Positions 49,261 through 57,899 of a stretch of 64,000 nt of DNA are shown one piece after another (positions within the stretch are counted from its first letter, which is position 1; every line of letters starts with the position of its first letter). The notes below the pieces were generated by a model. The model saw only the letters and a list, made by a program, of their open reading frames with translations. It had not been told where the DNA came from and ran no database searches. A program made the position numbers and the translations under genes. Source of the DNA: VAZQ01 sp963758945 (GTDB lineage Bacteria > Pseudomonadota > Alphaproteobacteria > Rhizobiales > Xanthobacteraceae); assembly GCA_963758945.1 (NCBI GenBank), contig CAVWXY010000006.1:186001-250000 (forward strand), read 5' to 3'.

Positions 49261-50277
49261 TCAGCGGTTACCCTCTGGCGAAGTCCCGAGCACCCCGGGA
49301 TCGGCGAGAAAGGCCAGGATTCGCCGCAGGACCGGCTGCACCGTTTCCGGCGCAAGCGCATCTCCGGTCAGCTCGTGGCGGGAGGCCTCCGGCAGATCGA
49401 CGAGCAGCTTCGGCGACGCCGGGATCTCGTCGAACCGCTCCCGGATCGCGCGGGTGTCGACCACCGTATCCTTGTCGGCATAAATGATCAGCGTCGGGAT
49501 CTCGAGATTGTCGAGATGGATCGACCGCGCGTAATTTATCAAGTCCATGAGCGCGACAATTCCCTCGGACGGGTAACGGGAGGTCCAAAAGTCGGCGTGG
49601 CCGGGACTATCGGGCTGGAACGAATGCTCCCGCCCGATGATGATCCGCGCCAGCACGCGGCCGAGCGGACCAGAAATGAATTTCGCTCGCCAATCGCGGA
49701 GGCCGAAATTCGGCGACAGCAGCACAAGCGCGGCGATGCGCGACGACTTGTCTTCCAGCGCCACCATCGTCCCCAGCAGCGCGCCGGTCGAGGTTCCGAT
49801 CAGAACCACGCGCTCGCCGATCCGGCGGCCGATGGCCAGCGCTTCGCGCGCATCATCGAGCCAATCCTGCGGGGTGACCGTTGCGAATTCGGCGCCCGAC
49901 CGCCTGCCGTGGGCGGCAAGCCGGGTGAGGAAGGCATTGGCTCGCAGCGTGCTCGCCAGGGTCTCCACCACGGGTGTGATGTCCTTTCGGCTGGCGGAGA
50001 ACCCGTGGATGTAGACGAGCGACACCGGTGTCATGCCGTGGGCGGCGGGATCGTTCCACAGGATGGTCTTGGCCAAATCCGGCCTCGCGTCCGGGTGCTG
50101 CGCCTCGCGCTGACGCAGATAGGCGTCGAGGTCGGGGGCCTTCGCCACGTCCGCGGCGACGTCGGAGGGAAGCGGCGCAAACGGAAACAGCGGGCCCGCA
50201 AGCGCGGCCACGCCAGCGAGACAAATCAGGAAGGCGACTAGCCAAGCCCACCATGGCATCCGGCTGGCGATCGGCAT
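49261..50277 (-). CDS. Membrane-anchored alpha/beta hydrolase
   Basis: 338 residues. A signal-anchor helix (WWAWLVAFLICLAGVAALAGPL) is followed by a hydrolase domain with YIHGFSASRKD, the nucleophile elbow LIGTSTGALLGTM and acid/base regions IIYADKDTVVD and ASRHELTGDAL. It resembles carboxylesterases of the lipase-like family. It starts 12 bases after the stop of the LpxH-like gene and is part of that operon, so a role in envelope lipid turnover is plausible (inference). Substrate unknown. Confidence 0.82.
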   Translation of the reverse strand: MPIASRMPWWAWLVAFLICLAGVAALAGPLFPFAPLPSDVAADVAKAPDLDAYLRQREAQHPDARPDLAKTILWNDPAAHGMTPVSLVYIHGFSASRKDITPVVETLASTLRANAFLTRLAAHGRRSGAEFATVTPQDWLDDAREALAIGRRIGERVVLIGTSTGALLGTMVALEDKSSRIAALVLLSPNFGLRDWRAKFISGPLGRVLARIIIGREHSFQPDSPGHADFWTSRYPSEGIVALMDLINYARSIHLDNLEIPTLIIYADKDTVVDTRAIRERFDEIPASPKLLVDLPEASRHELTGDALAPETVQPVLRRILAFLADPGVLGTSPEGNR

Positions 50278-50288
50278 CGCGGGTAAAG

Positions 50289-51209
50289 CTACTCCGCGGC
50301 AGGCGGCGCACCCACCTCGCCCTGCGGCTTTCGCGCCGCGAATTGGGAAAGGCCGGCGGGCAGGTCGCCGGCTGCTGACGGCCACGGCGGCGGTGTTTGC
50401 GACCCCGCCCGCATCGCCACCGCGGCAAGCTCCGACGCGTCGGCCGGCGATTCGCTTCCGATCCACCGAATGATCTCGAACCGCCCGTCGAAGTGCTCCA
50501 CCACGGCGGTGCAGCTTTCGACCCAGTCGCCGCAATTGATGTAGGACAGACCGGGTTCGTTGCGGATCACCGCGTGATGGATATGGCCGCAGATCACGCC
50601 ATCGACGCCGCGCCGCCGCGCCTCCGCCGCCAGCGCCTTTTCGTATTCGCCGATGAAGTTGACGGCGTTCTTCACCTTGAGCTTGGCCCATTGCGACAGA
50701 GACCAATAGGTCAGACCGAGTCCGCGGCGAATCGCGTTGAAATATGTGTTGAGCCAGATCGCCAAATCGTATGCGCCGTTGCCCAAGAGCGCCAGCCAGC
50801 GCGCATGGCGGATCACGACGTCGAAGAGATCGCCGTGGATCACGAGGTAACGCTTGCCGTCCGCGCCCACGTGGATGGCATCCTCCAGCACCTCGATGCC
50901 GCCAAAATGGGTGCCGTAGTAATCGCGCAGAAACTCGTCGTGGTTGCCGGGAATATAACGCAGCCGCGCGCCCTTGCGGGCTTGCCGCAGAAGCTTCTGT
51001 ACGACGTCGTTGTGGAGTTGCGGCCAATACCAGCCCGACCTGAGCTGCCAGCCGTCGACGATGTCGCCCACGAGATAGACGGTCTCGGCTTCGTAATGGC
51101 GCAGGAAGTCGAGGAGGCGGTCGGCCTGGCAGCCCTTGGTGCCGAGATGGATATCGGACAGAAATAAGGTGCGGACCCGTCCCGGCCTAGGCGAAACCCG
51201 TTGCAGCAT
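50289..51209 (-). CDS. LpxH-like metallophosphoesterase (UDP-2,3-diacylglucosamine diphosphatase type)
   Basis: 306 residues with all calcineurin-like motifs: FLSDIHLGTKG, LVGDIVDGWQ, IPGNHDEF, IHGD and GHIHHAVI. The length and the C-terminal tail resemble LpxH-like proteins of lipid A synthesis more than other phosphatases, but relatives with other substrates exist, so the symbol is withheld. It is the first gene of a two-gene operon with an alpha/beta hydrolase. Confidence 0.8.
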   Translation of the reverse strand: MLQRVSPRPGRVRTLFLSDIHLGTKGCQADRLLDFLRHYEAETVYLVGDIVDGWQLRSGWYWPQLHNDVVQKLLRQARKGARLRYIPGNHDEFLRDYYGTHFGGIEVLEDAIHVGADGKRYLVIHGDLFDVVIRHARWLALLGNGAYDLAIWLNTYFNAIRRGLGLTYWSLSQWAKLKVKNAVNFIGEYEKALAAEARRRGVDGVICGHIHHAVIRNEPGLSYINCGDWVESCTAVVEHFDGRFEIIRWIGSESPADASELAAVAMRAGSQTPPPWPSAAGDLPAGLSQFAARKPQGEVGAPPAAE

Positions 51210-51361
51210 CCGCGTTCCTGTCGACGACGATTGCCGCGACTTATCGGTGATTTCTGTTGCAGATACATGACGACGCAGGCCTGGCCGCCAGCGGCGCGCA
51301 GCGTGCGGTCGCCGGACGGGCCGTCATCATGGCTTCAACGAAGCCCTCGATAAGTTGACGC

Positions 51362-51401
51362 TGATTCGTTCCGCCTCAAGGTGATTCGTTGCGCCTCAAG
51401 G
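51362..51401 (+). repeat. 20-bp tandem repeat upstream of the SugE-type gene
   Basis: TGATTCGTTCCGCCTCAAGG (51362-51381) and TGATTCGTTGCGCCTCAAGG (51382-51401) differ at one base. Both copies carry GATTC. They lie 50 bp before the gene start and could contain an operator or be a slipped duplication. Confidence 0.8.
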
Positions 51402-51450
51402 CGATCACCGCGGACGAGAAGCGAAGCGACGACGCAAGCGGGCAACGCCG

Positions 51451-51774
51451 TTGACGGAATGGTTCGCGCTTCTGCTCGCCGGGCTGTTGGAGATCGGGTG
51501 GGCGATCGGCCTCAAATATTCCGATGGCCTCACCCGGTTCTGGCCAAGCGTGGCCATGGTGACGGCGATCGCCTCGAGCTTCGCGCTGCTGGCGGTCGCA
51601 TTGAAGTCGATCCCGTTCGGAACCGCTTACGCCATGTGGACCGGTATCGGAGCCGCCGGCACGGTGATCGTCGGCATGGCGGCGTTCGGCGAAGCGGCGG
51701 ACCCGCTGCGTGTGAGCTGCCTCGTCATGATCATCGCCGGCATGGTCGGCCTCAAGCTTGCCTCCGGCCATTGA
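51451..51774 (+). CDS. SMR family exporter, SugE/Gdx type
   Basis: 107-residue protein with four membrane helices; LLLAGLLEIGWAIGLKYSDG carries the essential Glu in helix 1, and the sequence matches the SugE (Gdx) branch, which exports guanidinium. Start is TTG at 51451; no ATG lies in frame ahead of helix 1. SMR proteins act as antiparallel dimers. A guanidine riboswitch was looked for upstream and not found. It is convergent with nothing and stands alone. Confidence 0.85.
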   Translation: MTEWFALLLAGLLEIGWAIGLKYSDGLTRFWPSVAMVTAIASSFALLAVALKSIPFGTAYAMWTGIGAAGTVIVGMAAFGEAADPLRVSCLVMIIAGMVGLKLASGH

Positions 51775-51878
51775 ACGCCGCCATGTGATGGCGCGCCCGG
51801 ACGCGGCTGCCCGCCCTTGGGCCCGGCTTCGACCGCCACAGGTCGATCGCACGCAACCGGCGCACGGTTTTCACGCAG

Positions 51879-51907
51879 CTGTCGCAGGAGTGTCGGGTCT
51901 TTGTCAG
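51879..51907 (+). promoter_or_regulatory. Pho-box-like site upstream of phoD
   Basis: Three half-sites CTGTCGC (51879-51885), GTGTCGG (51890-51896) and TTGTCAG (51901-51907) have an exact 11-bp period and all contain TGTC, as in PhoB boxes built on CTGTCAT repeats. The site ends 45 bp before the phoD ATG. Confidence 0.55.
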
Positions 51908-51952
51908 ACGGCGCGGGCAGCTTCCGCCGCGTGATTCGACGGCGGAGGCCCA

Positions 51953-53539
51953 ATGGCCGTCACCTTGCGCGCCGGCGCGCCTGAACGCGCCCTGACGCGG
52001 CGTCGGTTCTTGACGACCGCGGCATCGGCGGCCGTCGCCGGCGGCGGCAGCGGTTGGTCGAGGCCGGCGCTCAGCCGCGCCGCCGACCGGCCGGTCATTA
52101 CCCACGGCGTCCAGTCCGGCGACGTCTCGGTCGATTCCGGCATCGTGTGGGCCCGCGTGGACAGGCCCGCACGCATGCTGGTCGAAGTCGCCACCACCGA
52201 CAGCTTCGGGACCATTCGCAGGGAGGTGTTCGTCGATGCGCTGCCGGAGACCGATTTCACAGCCAAGGCGCTGATCGAGGGGCTGCCCGCCGGACAAGAC
52301 ATATTCTATCGCATCCGCTTTCAGGATCATTCGTTCCCCACCGTGTTGGGAGCGCCGCAGGTCGGGCGCTTCCGCACCGCGCCGAGCGAACGGCGCACGG
52401 TCTCGTTCGTGTGGTCGGGTGACACCGCGGGCGGCGGCTGGGGCATCGATGAGGCGCGTGGGGGCATGCGCACCTATTCGACCATGTCGCGATGTCGGCC
52501 GGACTTCTTCGTCCATTCCGGCGATCACATTTATGCCGACTGTCCGATCCAGGCCAAGCAGCAGCTTCCGAACGGGGCGGTGTGGAGGAACGTCGTCACC
52601 GAAGAGAAATCGAAGGCCGCACAGACGCTCGCGGAATTTCGCGGCAACTACAAATACAATCTGCTCGACCCAAACCTGCGCGCCTTCAATGCCGAGGTGC
52701 CGATGTTTGCGCAGTGGGACGATCACGAGGTCACCAACGATTGGTGTCCGGGCGAGGCGCTCGGCGGGGGCGGCTACGTGGACGAGAGCATGCTCAAGCT
52801 GGTCGCGCGCGGATGCCGCGCCTTCCATGAATTCATGCCGATGCGGGAAACGCTCGCCGAAGCCGGGCGGATCTATCGCAGGATCGCCTACGGCCCGCTG
52901 CTCGACGTCTTTCTCATCGACATGCGCTCCTACCGGACGCCCTACGGCGTAAACGGCACTCCCGCCGCTATCCTCGGGGCGACGCAGCTATCCTGGCTCA
53001 AGCGCGAATTGATGCGCTCGCAGGCGACCTGGAAGGTCATCGCCGCCGACCTGCCGATCGGCGTGGTCAGCGCCGACGCGGTCGCGCAGGGCGACGGCGC
53101 CCCGCGCGGCCGCGAGATCGAGATCGCCGATCTCCTCGCCTTCATCAAGCACGCCGGCATTCGCAATACGGTGTGGATCACCGCCGACATGCACTACACC
53201 GCCGCACACTATTACGACCCGAACGCGGCCGTGTTCCAGGACTTCGAGCCGTTCTGGGAATTCATTTCCGGCCCGATTCATGCCGGCACCTGGCGCCCGC
53301 AAGCGCTCGACAACACCTTCGGCCCGCGCGCCATTTTCCAGAAGGGTTGCAGCAAGGATCAACGCGACGACTTGGCGCCCTGCTTCGGGCTGCAATTCTT
53401 CGGCCACGTGGCGATCGACGGCGCGACCGAAGTCATGACCGTCACGCTCAAGGACGTCGAAGACCACGATCTCTGGTCGATCGAGCTTCAGCCGCGGATG
53501 GAGAAATGGTCGCGCGGCTCGGACTCCGTTCGCGGCTGA
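51953..53539 (+). CDS. phoD: Alkaline phosphatase D (PhoD family)
   Basis: 528-residue secreted phosphodiesterase/monoesterase with calcium and iron at the active site. A Tat signal (TRRRFLTTAASAAVAGGG) is followed by a fibronectin-like N-terminal domain and the catalytic domain: SGDTAGG, HSGDHIYAD, FAQWDDHEVTNDW and ITADMHYTAAHYYDP. Pho-box-like half-sites lie just upstream, so induction by phosphate starvation is expected. It is convergent with phoX. Confidence 0.92.
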   Translation: MAVTLRAGAPERALTRRRFLTTAASAAVAGGGSGWSRPALSRAADRPVITHGVQSGDVSVDSGIVWARVDRPARMLVEVATTDSFGTIRREVFVDALPETDFTAKALIEGLPAGQDIFYRIRFQDHSFPTVLGAPQVGRFRTAPSERRTVSFVWSGDTAGGGWGIDEARGGMRTYSTMSRCRPDFFVHSGDHIYADCPIQAKQQLPNGAVWRNVVTEEKSKAAQTLAEFRGNYKYNLLDPNLRAFNAEVPMFAQWDDHEVTNDWCPGEALGGGGYVDESMLKLVARGCRAFHEFMPMRETLAEAGRIYRRIAYGPLLDVFLIDMRSYRTPYGVNGTPAAILGATQLSWLKRELMRSQATWKVIAADLPIGVVSADAVAQGDGAPRGREIEIADLLAFIKHAGIRNTVWITADMHYTAAHYYDPNAAVFQDFEPFWEFISGPIHAGTWRPQALDNTFGPRAIFQKGCSKDQRDDLAPCFGLQFFGHVAIDGATEVMTVTLKDVEDHDLWSIELQPRMEKWSRGSDSVRG

Positions 53540-53624
53540 CGGGCGCGGGTTGTTTGCAAAGTCGAGCTTCCTGGACGCAGCGATCACCCCGATGTGCTGC
53601 GACGTGCGGGTCCGGGGCGACCCG

Positions 53625-55616
53625 TCAGGTAGCGATCTTGCCGCCACCGCGCTTGGTAATGGCGACTACCGACGGTCGCGGCGGCATGCCGGGCTTGAAG
53701 TCCGGCCAGCGGGTCGAGGGGTCCTCGAAGTTCGATATGCGGCCGAATGCCTTCCACTTTGAACCGTCGTCGCCGGGATGTTGGACTGCGACGAACAGCG
53801 TCTCGTCATCGGGCGTGAATGCCGGCCCGCACATCTCCGCCCCGGCGGGGCAGCGGAAGAACAGTTTCGAGGTGCCGCGGGACTCCCCCTCTGTCTCCAG
53901 CCCCCACAAGCCGTCGGAGCGGCCGGTCGCCTTGTCGGAGTTGCCGTCGGTCGCAATCCACAGCCGACCTTCGCCATCGACGGCGATCCCATCCGGCATC
54001 CCGAACCAGCCGTCCTTGCTGGTGGCGGAAGAGAAGCTGGCACCGACCGCCGCGACCGTGGGATCGCCGCACTTGACTAGGATCTCCCAGGTAAACCTAG
54101 TCGCGCCGTGGTCGCCGTCCGGTGGAGTCATTTCGATGATGTGCCCGAACTTGTTGTCCGCGCGTGGATTGGCGGCGTCGACCTGGTCTTGTTTGCGGCG
54201 CGAATTGTTGGTGAGGATGACGTAGACTTTGTTCGTCTTGGGGTTTGCCTCCACGTCTTCCGGCCGATCCATCTTGGTCGCGCCGACGAGGTCGGCTGCG
54301 CGCCGCGTCTCGATCAGCACGTCGGCTTGGCTGTCAAAACCGTTGGCCGCGGTCAGCGGGCCTTGCCCATGAACCAACGGCAGCCATTCGCCGGTACCGT
54401 CCGCATGATACTTGGCGACGTAGAGCGTGCCGTCGTCGAGCAGGTTCGCGTTGGCGAGACGATTGTCGCGATCGACCGCGGCGCGGGTCACAAACTTGTA
54501 GACGTAATCGAAACGCTCGTCGTCCCCGGTATAGATGACGTAGCGGCCATCGCGACTGATGATTCCGGCCGCGCCCTCGTGCTTTACCCGGCCGAGCGCG
54601 GTGCGCTTCTTCGGCGTCGAGGTCGGGTCGAATGGATCGATTTCCACGATCCAGCCAAAACGGTTCGCTTCATTCGGCTCTTTGGTCACGTCAAAGCGAT
54701 CATACCACTTGGCCCATGCATACCAGTTGCCGGGCGCGCCATAGCGCTTGAAGTTTTTCGCTTCGGGATGGTCGTCCGCGAGCTTGCCGCCGAAATAGCC
54801 GTGAAAATTCTCCTCACAGCTGAGCCAGGTCCCCCAGGGGGTGAGGCCGCCGGCGCAATTGTTGAGCATGCCGAGCGCGCGGCGGCCGCTGGGGTCGGCC
54901 GTGGTCTTCATGCGCGCGTGACCGGCAGCCGGACCGGTGATTTCCATTGCGGTGTCGGGATCGATGCGGCGGGCATATTTCGAGCCGGCCACCACCCGCC
55001 ACTTGCCATCGTCGCGCCTGATCTCGATCACGGTGCCGCCATGGGCGGCCATCTCGATGTCGACGAGGTCCTTGGTCATCTTGGCGAAGTTCTGCTCCTT
55101 CGCCATCTGGTCGGCACCGATGCCGGGGAACATCAGCTCCTCGTTGGTGTATTCGTGGTTCACCACCAGGAGGCCGTGGCGGGACGGGTTGGCCGCACCG
55201 GGCATCGGCAAGTAGCCGAGGAAGTCGTTGTTGTAGCCGAACCGCAACTTCTGGCCGGCCGCCGTCTGCGTCATCGGATCGAAGGCCGGCGCTCCCGGCA
55301 ATACCGGATCACCCCAGCGGATCAAGACGTCGGCATCGTAGCCCTCGGCGACATGATGCGTCTCATCGACGCCAGCGGCGACTTCCTCGAAGCGGTAGCG
55401 GGTGCCGTTCTGAGCCTGCGCCCGCCCGGCGGCGGCAATGGCGAGCGGGCTCACGGTCGCGGCGATCGCGGCCATGCCGAGCGCACCCTTGAGGAGGCCG
55501 CGGCGATGGAAGCGGGCCGCAATGACGTCGCCGATGGTCGGATTGTCGGTCGGGTTGCGTCCTATATTCTCGGACTCTTCAAAGGCTTGCGCGCGGGTCA
55601 GGGGCGTATGGGTCAT
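53625..55616 (-). CDS. PhoX family alkaline phosphatase
   Basis: 663-residue exported phosphatase of the PhoX (DUF839) family, with a calcium-iron cofactor and a Tat signal (HRRGLLKGALGMAAIAATVS) after a 37-residue N-terminal tail. Conserved features include RFGYNNDFLGYLPM, VVNHEYTNEELMF, SCEENFHGYFGG, and KMDRPEDVEANPKTN. It faces phoD, 85 bp away at its 3' end. A Pho-box-like repeat lies 64 bp upstream. Having both enzymes side by side suggests a phosphate-scavenging cluster. Confidence 0.9.
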   Translation of the reverse strand: MTHTPLTRAQAFEESENIGRNPTDNPTIGDVIAARFHRRGLLKGALGMAAIAATVSPLAIAAAGRAQAQNGTRYRFEEVAAGVDETHHVAEGYDADVLIRWGDPVLPGAPAFDPMTQTAAGQKLRFGYNNDFLGYLPMPGAANPSRHGLLVVNHEYTNEELMFPGIGADQMAKEQNFAKMTKDLVDIEMAAHGGTVIEIRRDDGKWRVVAGSKYARRIDPDTAMEITGPAAGHARMKTTADPSGRRALGMLNNCAGGLTPWGTWLSCEENFHGYFGGKLADDHPEAKNFKRYGAPGNWYAWAKWYDRFDVTKEPNEANRFGWIVEIDPFDPTSTPKKRTALGRVKHEGAAGIISRDGRYVIYTGDDERFDYVYKFVTRAAVDRDNRLANANLLDDGTLYVAKYHADGTGEWLPLVHGQGPLTAANGFDSQADVLIETRRAADLVGATKMDRPEDVEANPKTNKVYVILTNNSRRKQDQVDAANPRADNKFGHIIEMTPPDGDHGATRFTWEILVKCGDPTVAAVGASFSSATSKDGWFGMPDGIAVDGEGRLWIATDGNSDKATGRSDGLWGLETEGESRGTSKLFFRCPAGAEMCGPAFTPDDETLFVAVQHPGDDGSKWKAFGRISNFEDPSTRWPDFKPGMPPRPSVVAITKRGGGKIAT

Positions 55617-55680
55617 GGCTTTACCTGGGGGCGCGATAGCCTGTCGATATTGGAAGGATTTTAAGCGCTAGCATCCTGCA

Positions 55681-55698
55681 ATGACGCTTCCGTGACGC
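55681..55698 (-). promoter_or_regulatory. Pho-box-like site upstream of phoX
   Basis: On the minus strand GCGTCAC-GGAA-GCGTCAT has two half-sites with an 11-bp period, close to the PhoB half-site CTGTCAT. It is 64 bp from the phoX start codon. Confidence 0.5.
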
Positions 55699-55857
55699 CT
55701 TTCGCCTCGGGTGACGCAGATTTTGCTCGCTGGCTCCGGCCCGTTTCCCCGCCGACGTGCGCGCGCGGTCGGTCGCCAATTGACCGCTTGCGCCTTTGCG
55801 CCCAGATTGCCTGATAAATATGCGATCGAGAACGGCGCGCACAACGGAAGAGCACGC

Positions 55858-56844
55858 GTGATCATCGACTGGCATTCGCACATCTACACGCCGGAGGAAG
55901 CGGCGGACGATCGCGGCACTTTGGACGGCAAGCAGGGCCCGAAATGGGGCGAGCGGGGCTGCCCCATGGTGCTGGAGAATTTCCTCGACGCCCACTACCG
56001 GAACGGGATCGACATCAGCGTGGTGACGAACGCCGCGCATTATCTGCGCGGCAAGGCCGATCACGAGGAGCTGCCGGCGGTCCAGAAGTGGACCGACTAC
56101 GCCGCCGAGATCCAGCACAGGCACGACGGCACGCTCTATTCGTTCGCAACGATCCTGCCTTGCGGCGGGGCGGCCTTCGTCAAGGAGGCCGAGCGGGCGA
56201 TCCGCGAGCTCGGACTCAAGGGCATCTTCATCCATTCCAGCCACAAGGGTCATTATCCCGACGACGACGAGGCGCGTCCGTTCTGGGAGCTGGTGCAGGA
56301 GCTCGACGTGCCGGTGATGATCCATCCGCCGCATCTCGGCTTCGGCGAGGAGCGGATGAAGGAGTACCGGCTCGCCTCCAGCATCGGACGGCCATTCGAT
56401 TTGTGCCTCGCGCTGGGCCGGCTGATCGTGCGTGGCATCCTGGAGGACTTCCCGGGCGTGAAGATCGTGGCCTCGCATGGCGGCGGCGGCATCTGCGAGA
56501 CCATCAGCCGGATGGATTATGCCTATGAGCTGCAGGAGGAGGCGTTCTTCCTCGGCTCCTATGCGCCGATGAAGATCAGGCACCCGCCCAGCCACTACCT
56601 CAAGCGCATGTATCTCGACACCGTCACCTACAATCCGCCGGCCGTGAAGATGGTGCTGGACTGGATGGGGCCTGACCGCGTCGTCTACGGCAGCGACGCA
56701 CCGCCGCTGACCTCGCTCAAACCGCGCGCCATCAAGCTGATCAAGGATCTCGACCTGCCGGAAGCCGAGCGCGAGGCGATCTTCTGGGGCAATGCCGCGA
56801 GATTGCTGAAGCTGCCGATCGCACCCCTCGCCAAGGCGGCGTGA
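55858..56844 (+). CDS. Amidohydrolase 2 (ACMSD-like) family protein
   Basis: 328-residue metal-dependent hydrolase or decarboxylase. Metal ligands: WHSHIYTP (H-x-H), VMIHPPHLG, IVASHGGGG and the Asp in YGSDAPP. ACMSD relatives include decarboxylases of aminocarboxymuconate, gamma-resorcylate and similar. Start is GTG at 55858, which puts IIDWHSHI at the N-terminus as in the family and follows a GGAAGAG site; ATG codons further upstream would add unrelated residues. Substrate unknown. Divergent from phoX. Confidence 0.85.
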   Translation: MIIDWHSHIYTPEEAADDRGTLDGKQGPKWGERGCPMVLENFLDAHYRNGIDISVVTNAAHYLRGKADHEELPAVQKWTDYAAEIQHRHDGTLYSFATILPCGGAAFVKEAERAIRELGLKGIFIHSSHKGHYPDDDEARPFWELVQELDVPVMIHPPHLGFGEERMKEYRLASSIGRPFDLCLALGRLIVRGILEDFPGVKIVASHGGGGICETISRMDYAYELQEEAFFLGSYAPMKIRHPPSHYLKRMYLDTVTYNPPAVKMVLDWMGPDRVVYGSDAPPLTSLKPRAIKLIKDLDLPEAEREAIFWGNAARLLKLPIAPLAKAA

Positions 56845-56924
56845 GGAAAAGGCCGGCGCCGCCGATAATCTGCGAGCGAAACCAGGCGTGCCGCGACGGG
56901 CGCGGCCACGCGCCGCCGCACGAG

Positions 56925-56953
56925 TTGACGAACTGGCGTCGCGTCCCTAGTTT
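56925..56953 (+). promoter_or_regulatory. Promoter of rpmJ
   Basis: TTGACG (56925-56930) and TAGTTT (56948-56953) are 17 bp apart; the start point near 56960 gives a leader of about 48 bases to the rpmJ ATG. Confidence 0.55.
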
Positions 56954-57007
56954 CCGGCCGACTTTGCCACCTGAAACCCGCGCGGCCGCGCCCACCGGAA
57001 CCGAACC

Positions 57008-57133
57008 ATGAAAGTCCGTAACTCCTTGAAATCCTTGCGCAGCCGCCACCGCAACAACCGCCTGGTCCGCCGCAAGGGACGCGTCTACGTCATCAATAAG
57101 GTGCAGCGCCGCTTCAAGGCCCGGCAGGGCTGA
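57008..57133 (+). CDS. rpmJ: 50S ribosomal protein L36
   Basis: 41-residue basic protein, MKVRNSLKSLRSRHRNNRLV followed by RRKGRVYVINKVQRRFKARQ and G. It matches the long L36 form without the four-cysteine zinc site (sometimes called type B, ykgO), here without any cysteine. The zinc-free form is often used as an alternative under zinc limitation, but in many alphaproteobacteria it is the only L36, so no zinc inference is made. Too short for usual gene lists but certain by composition. A promoter is visible upstream. Confidence 0.95.
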   Translation: MKVRNSLKSLRSRHRNNRLVRRKGRVYVINKVQRRFKARQG

Positions 57134-57224
57134 GCGTCGGCCCGACGCGGCGCGCCGCGCCGCACGACGGCCCTGACGGAATCTTGTCTTTATTGTGCCG
57201 CGGTGGAAGCGTAACTTTTACTAC

Positions 57225-57851
57225 ATGAACCGCCGAATCCTGCCTTTCGTGGCAATTGCCGTTTGTGTTGCGGCAGGGGTCTGGCCGGCGCTGGCGGAGT
57301 CGATCAATCCCGAGCCGCCCAAGCCGATCGGGCCGCCGAGCACGCTGCCGCGCACCCAGCGCGGTGACAAGGCGCACAATCTCGATCGCCTGTTCGAGGC
57401 GCTCAAGGTCGCGCCCGACGACGACAGCGCGAAATTCGTCGAGAACCGCATCTGGGCGATCTGGCTCGCATCCAATAGCGATACCGCCAATCTGCTGATG
57501 CAGCGGGCGAAAACTGCCGCCGACAGCAAGGACTACGATCTCGCGATCAAACTGCTCAACGCCGTGATCGACATCAAGCCGGATTTCGTCGAAGCCTGGA
57601 ACCGGCGCGCCACCGTGTACTACACGAAGAGGGACTTCGGCCGGGCGCTCGCCGATATCCGCGAAGTGCTGGCGCGCGAGCCGCGCCATTTCGGCGCGCT
57701 CTCGGGTCTCGGAATCATCTTGCAGGAGTTCGGCGACGATAAGCATGCGCTCGAGGTGTTCCGGCGCGCGCTCGCCATCAACCCGCACCTGGAGCGGATT
57801 CCCGATCTGGTCAAGAAGCTCTCCGACAAGATCGACGGCCGCGATATCTGA
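57225..57851 (+). CDS. Secreted TPR-repeat protein
   Basis: 208 residues: a signal peptide (RRILPFVAIAVCVAAGVWPALA), a Pro-rich linker and three tetratricopeptide repeats from about residue 85 (AKTAADSKDYDLAIKLLNAVIDIKPDFVEAWNR is the second, split across a conserved helix pair). TPR proteins in the periplasm act as scaffolds; the partner is unknown. ATG 57225 is chosen for the signal peptide. Follows rpmJ by 91 bp in the same direction. Confidence 0.8.
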   Translation: MNRRILPFVAIAVCVAAGVWPALAESINPEPPKPIGPPSTLPRTQRGDKAHNLDRLFEALKVAPDDDSAKFVENRIWAIWLASNSDTANLLMQRAKTAADSKDYDLAIKLLNAVIDIKPDFVEAWNRRATVYYTKRDFGRALADIREVLAREPRHFGALSGLGIILQEFGDDKHALEVFRRALAINPHLERIPDLVKKLSDKIDGRDI

Positions 57852-57899
57852 TCTCGGACATTGTAGATCGCAGGATCGGTCAAGGCGCCAGCTTGGCAG

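Noticed and set aside
51210..51450. Guanidine-II (mini-ykkC) riboswitch before the SugE-type gene
   Set aside because: ACGA and ACGG occur, but not as loops of two stable hairpins with the required spacing.
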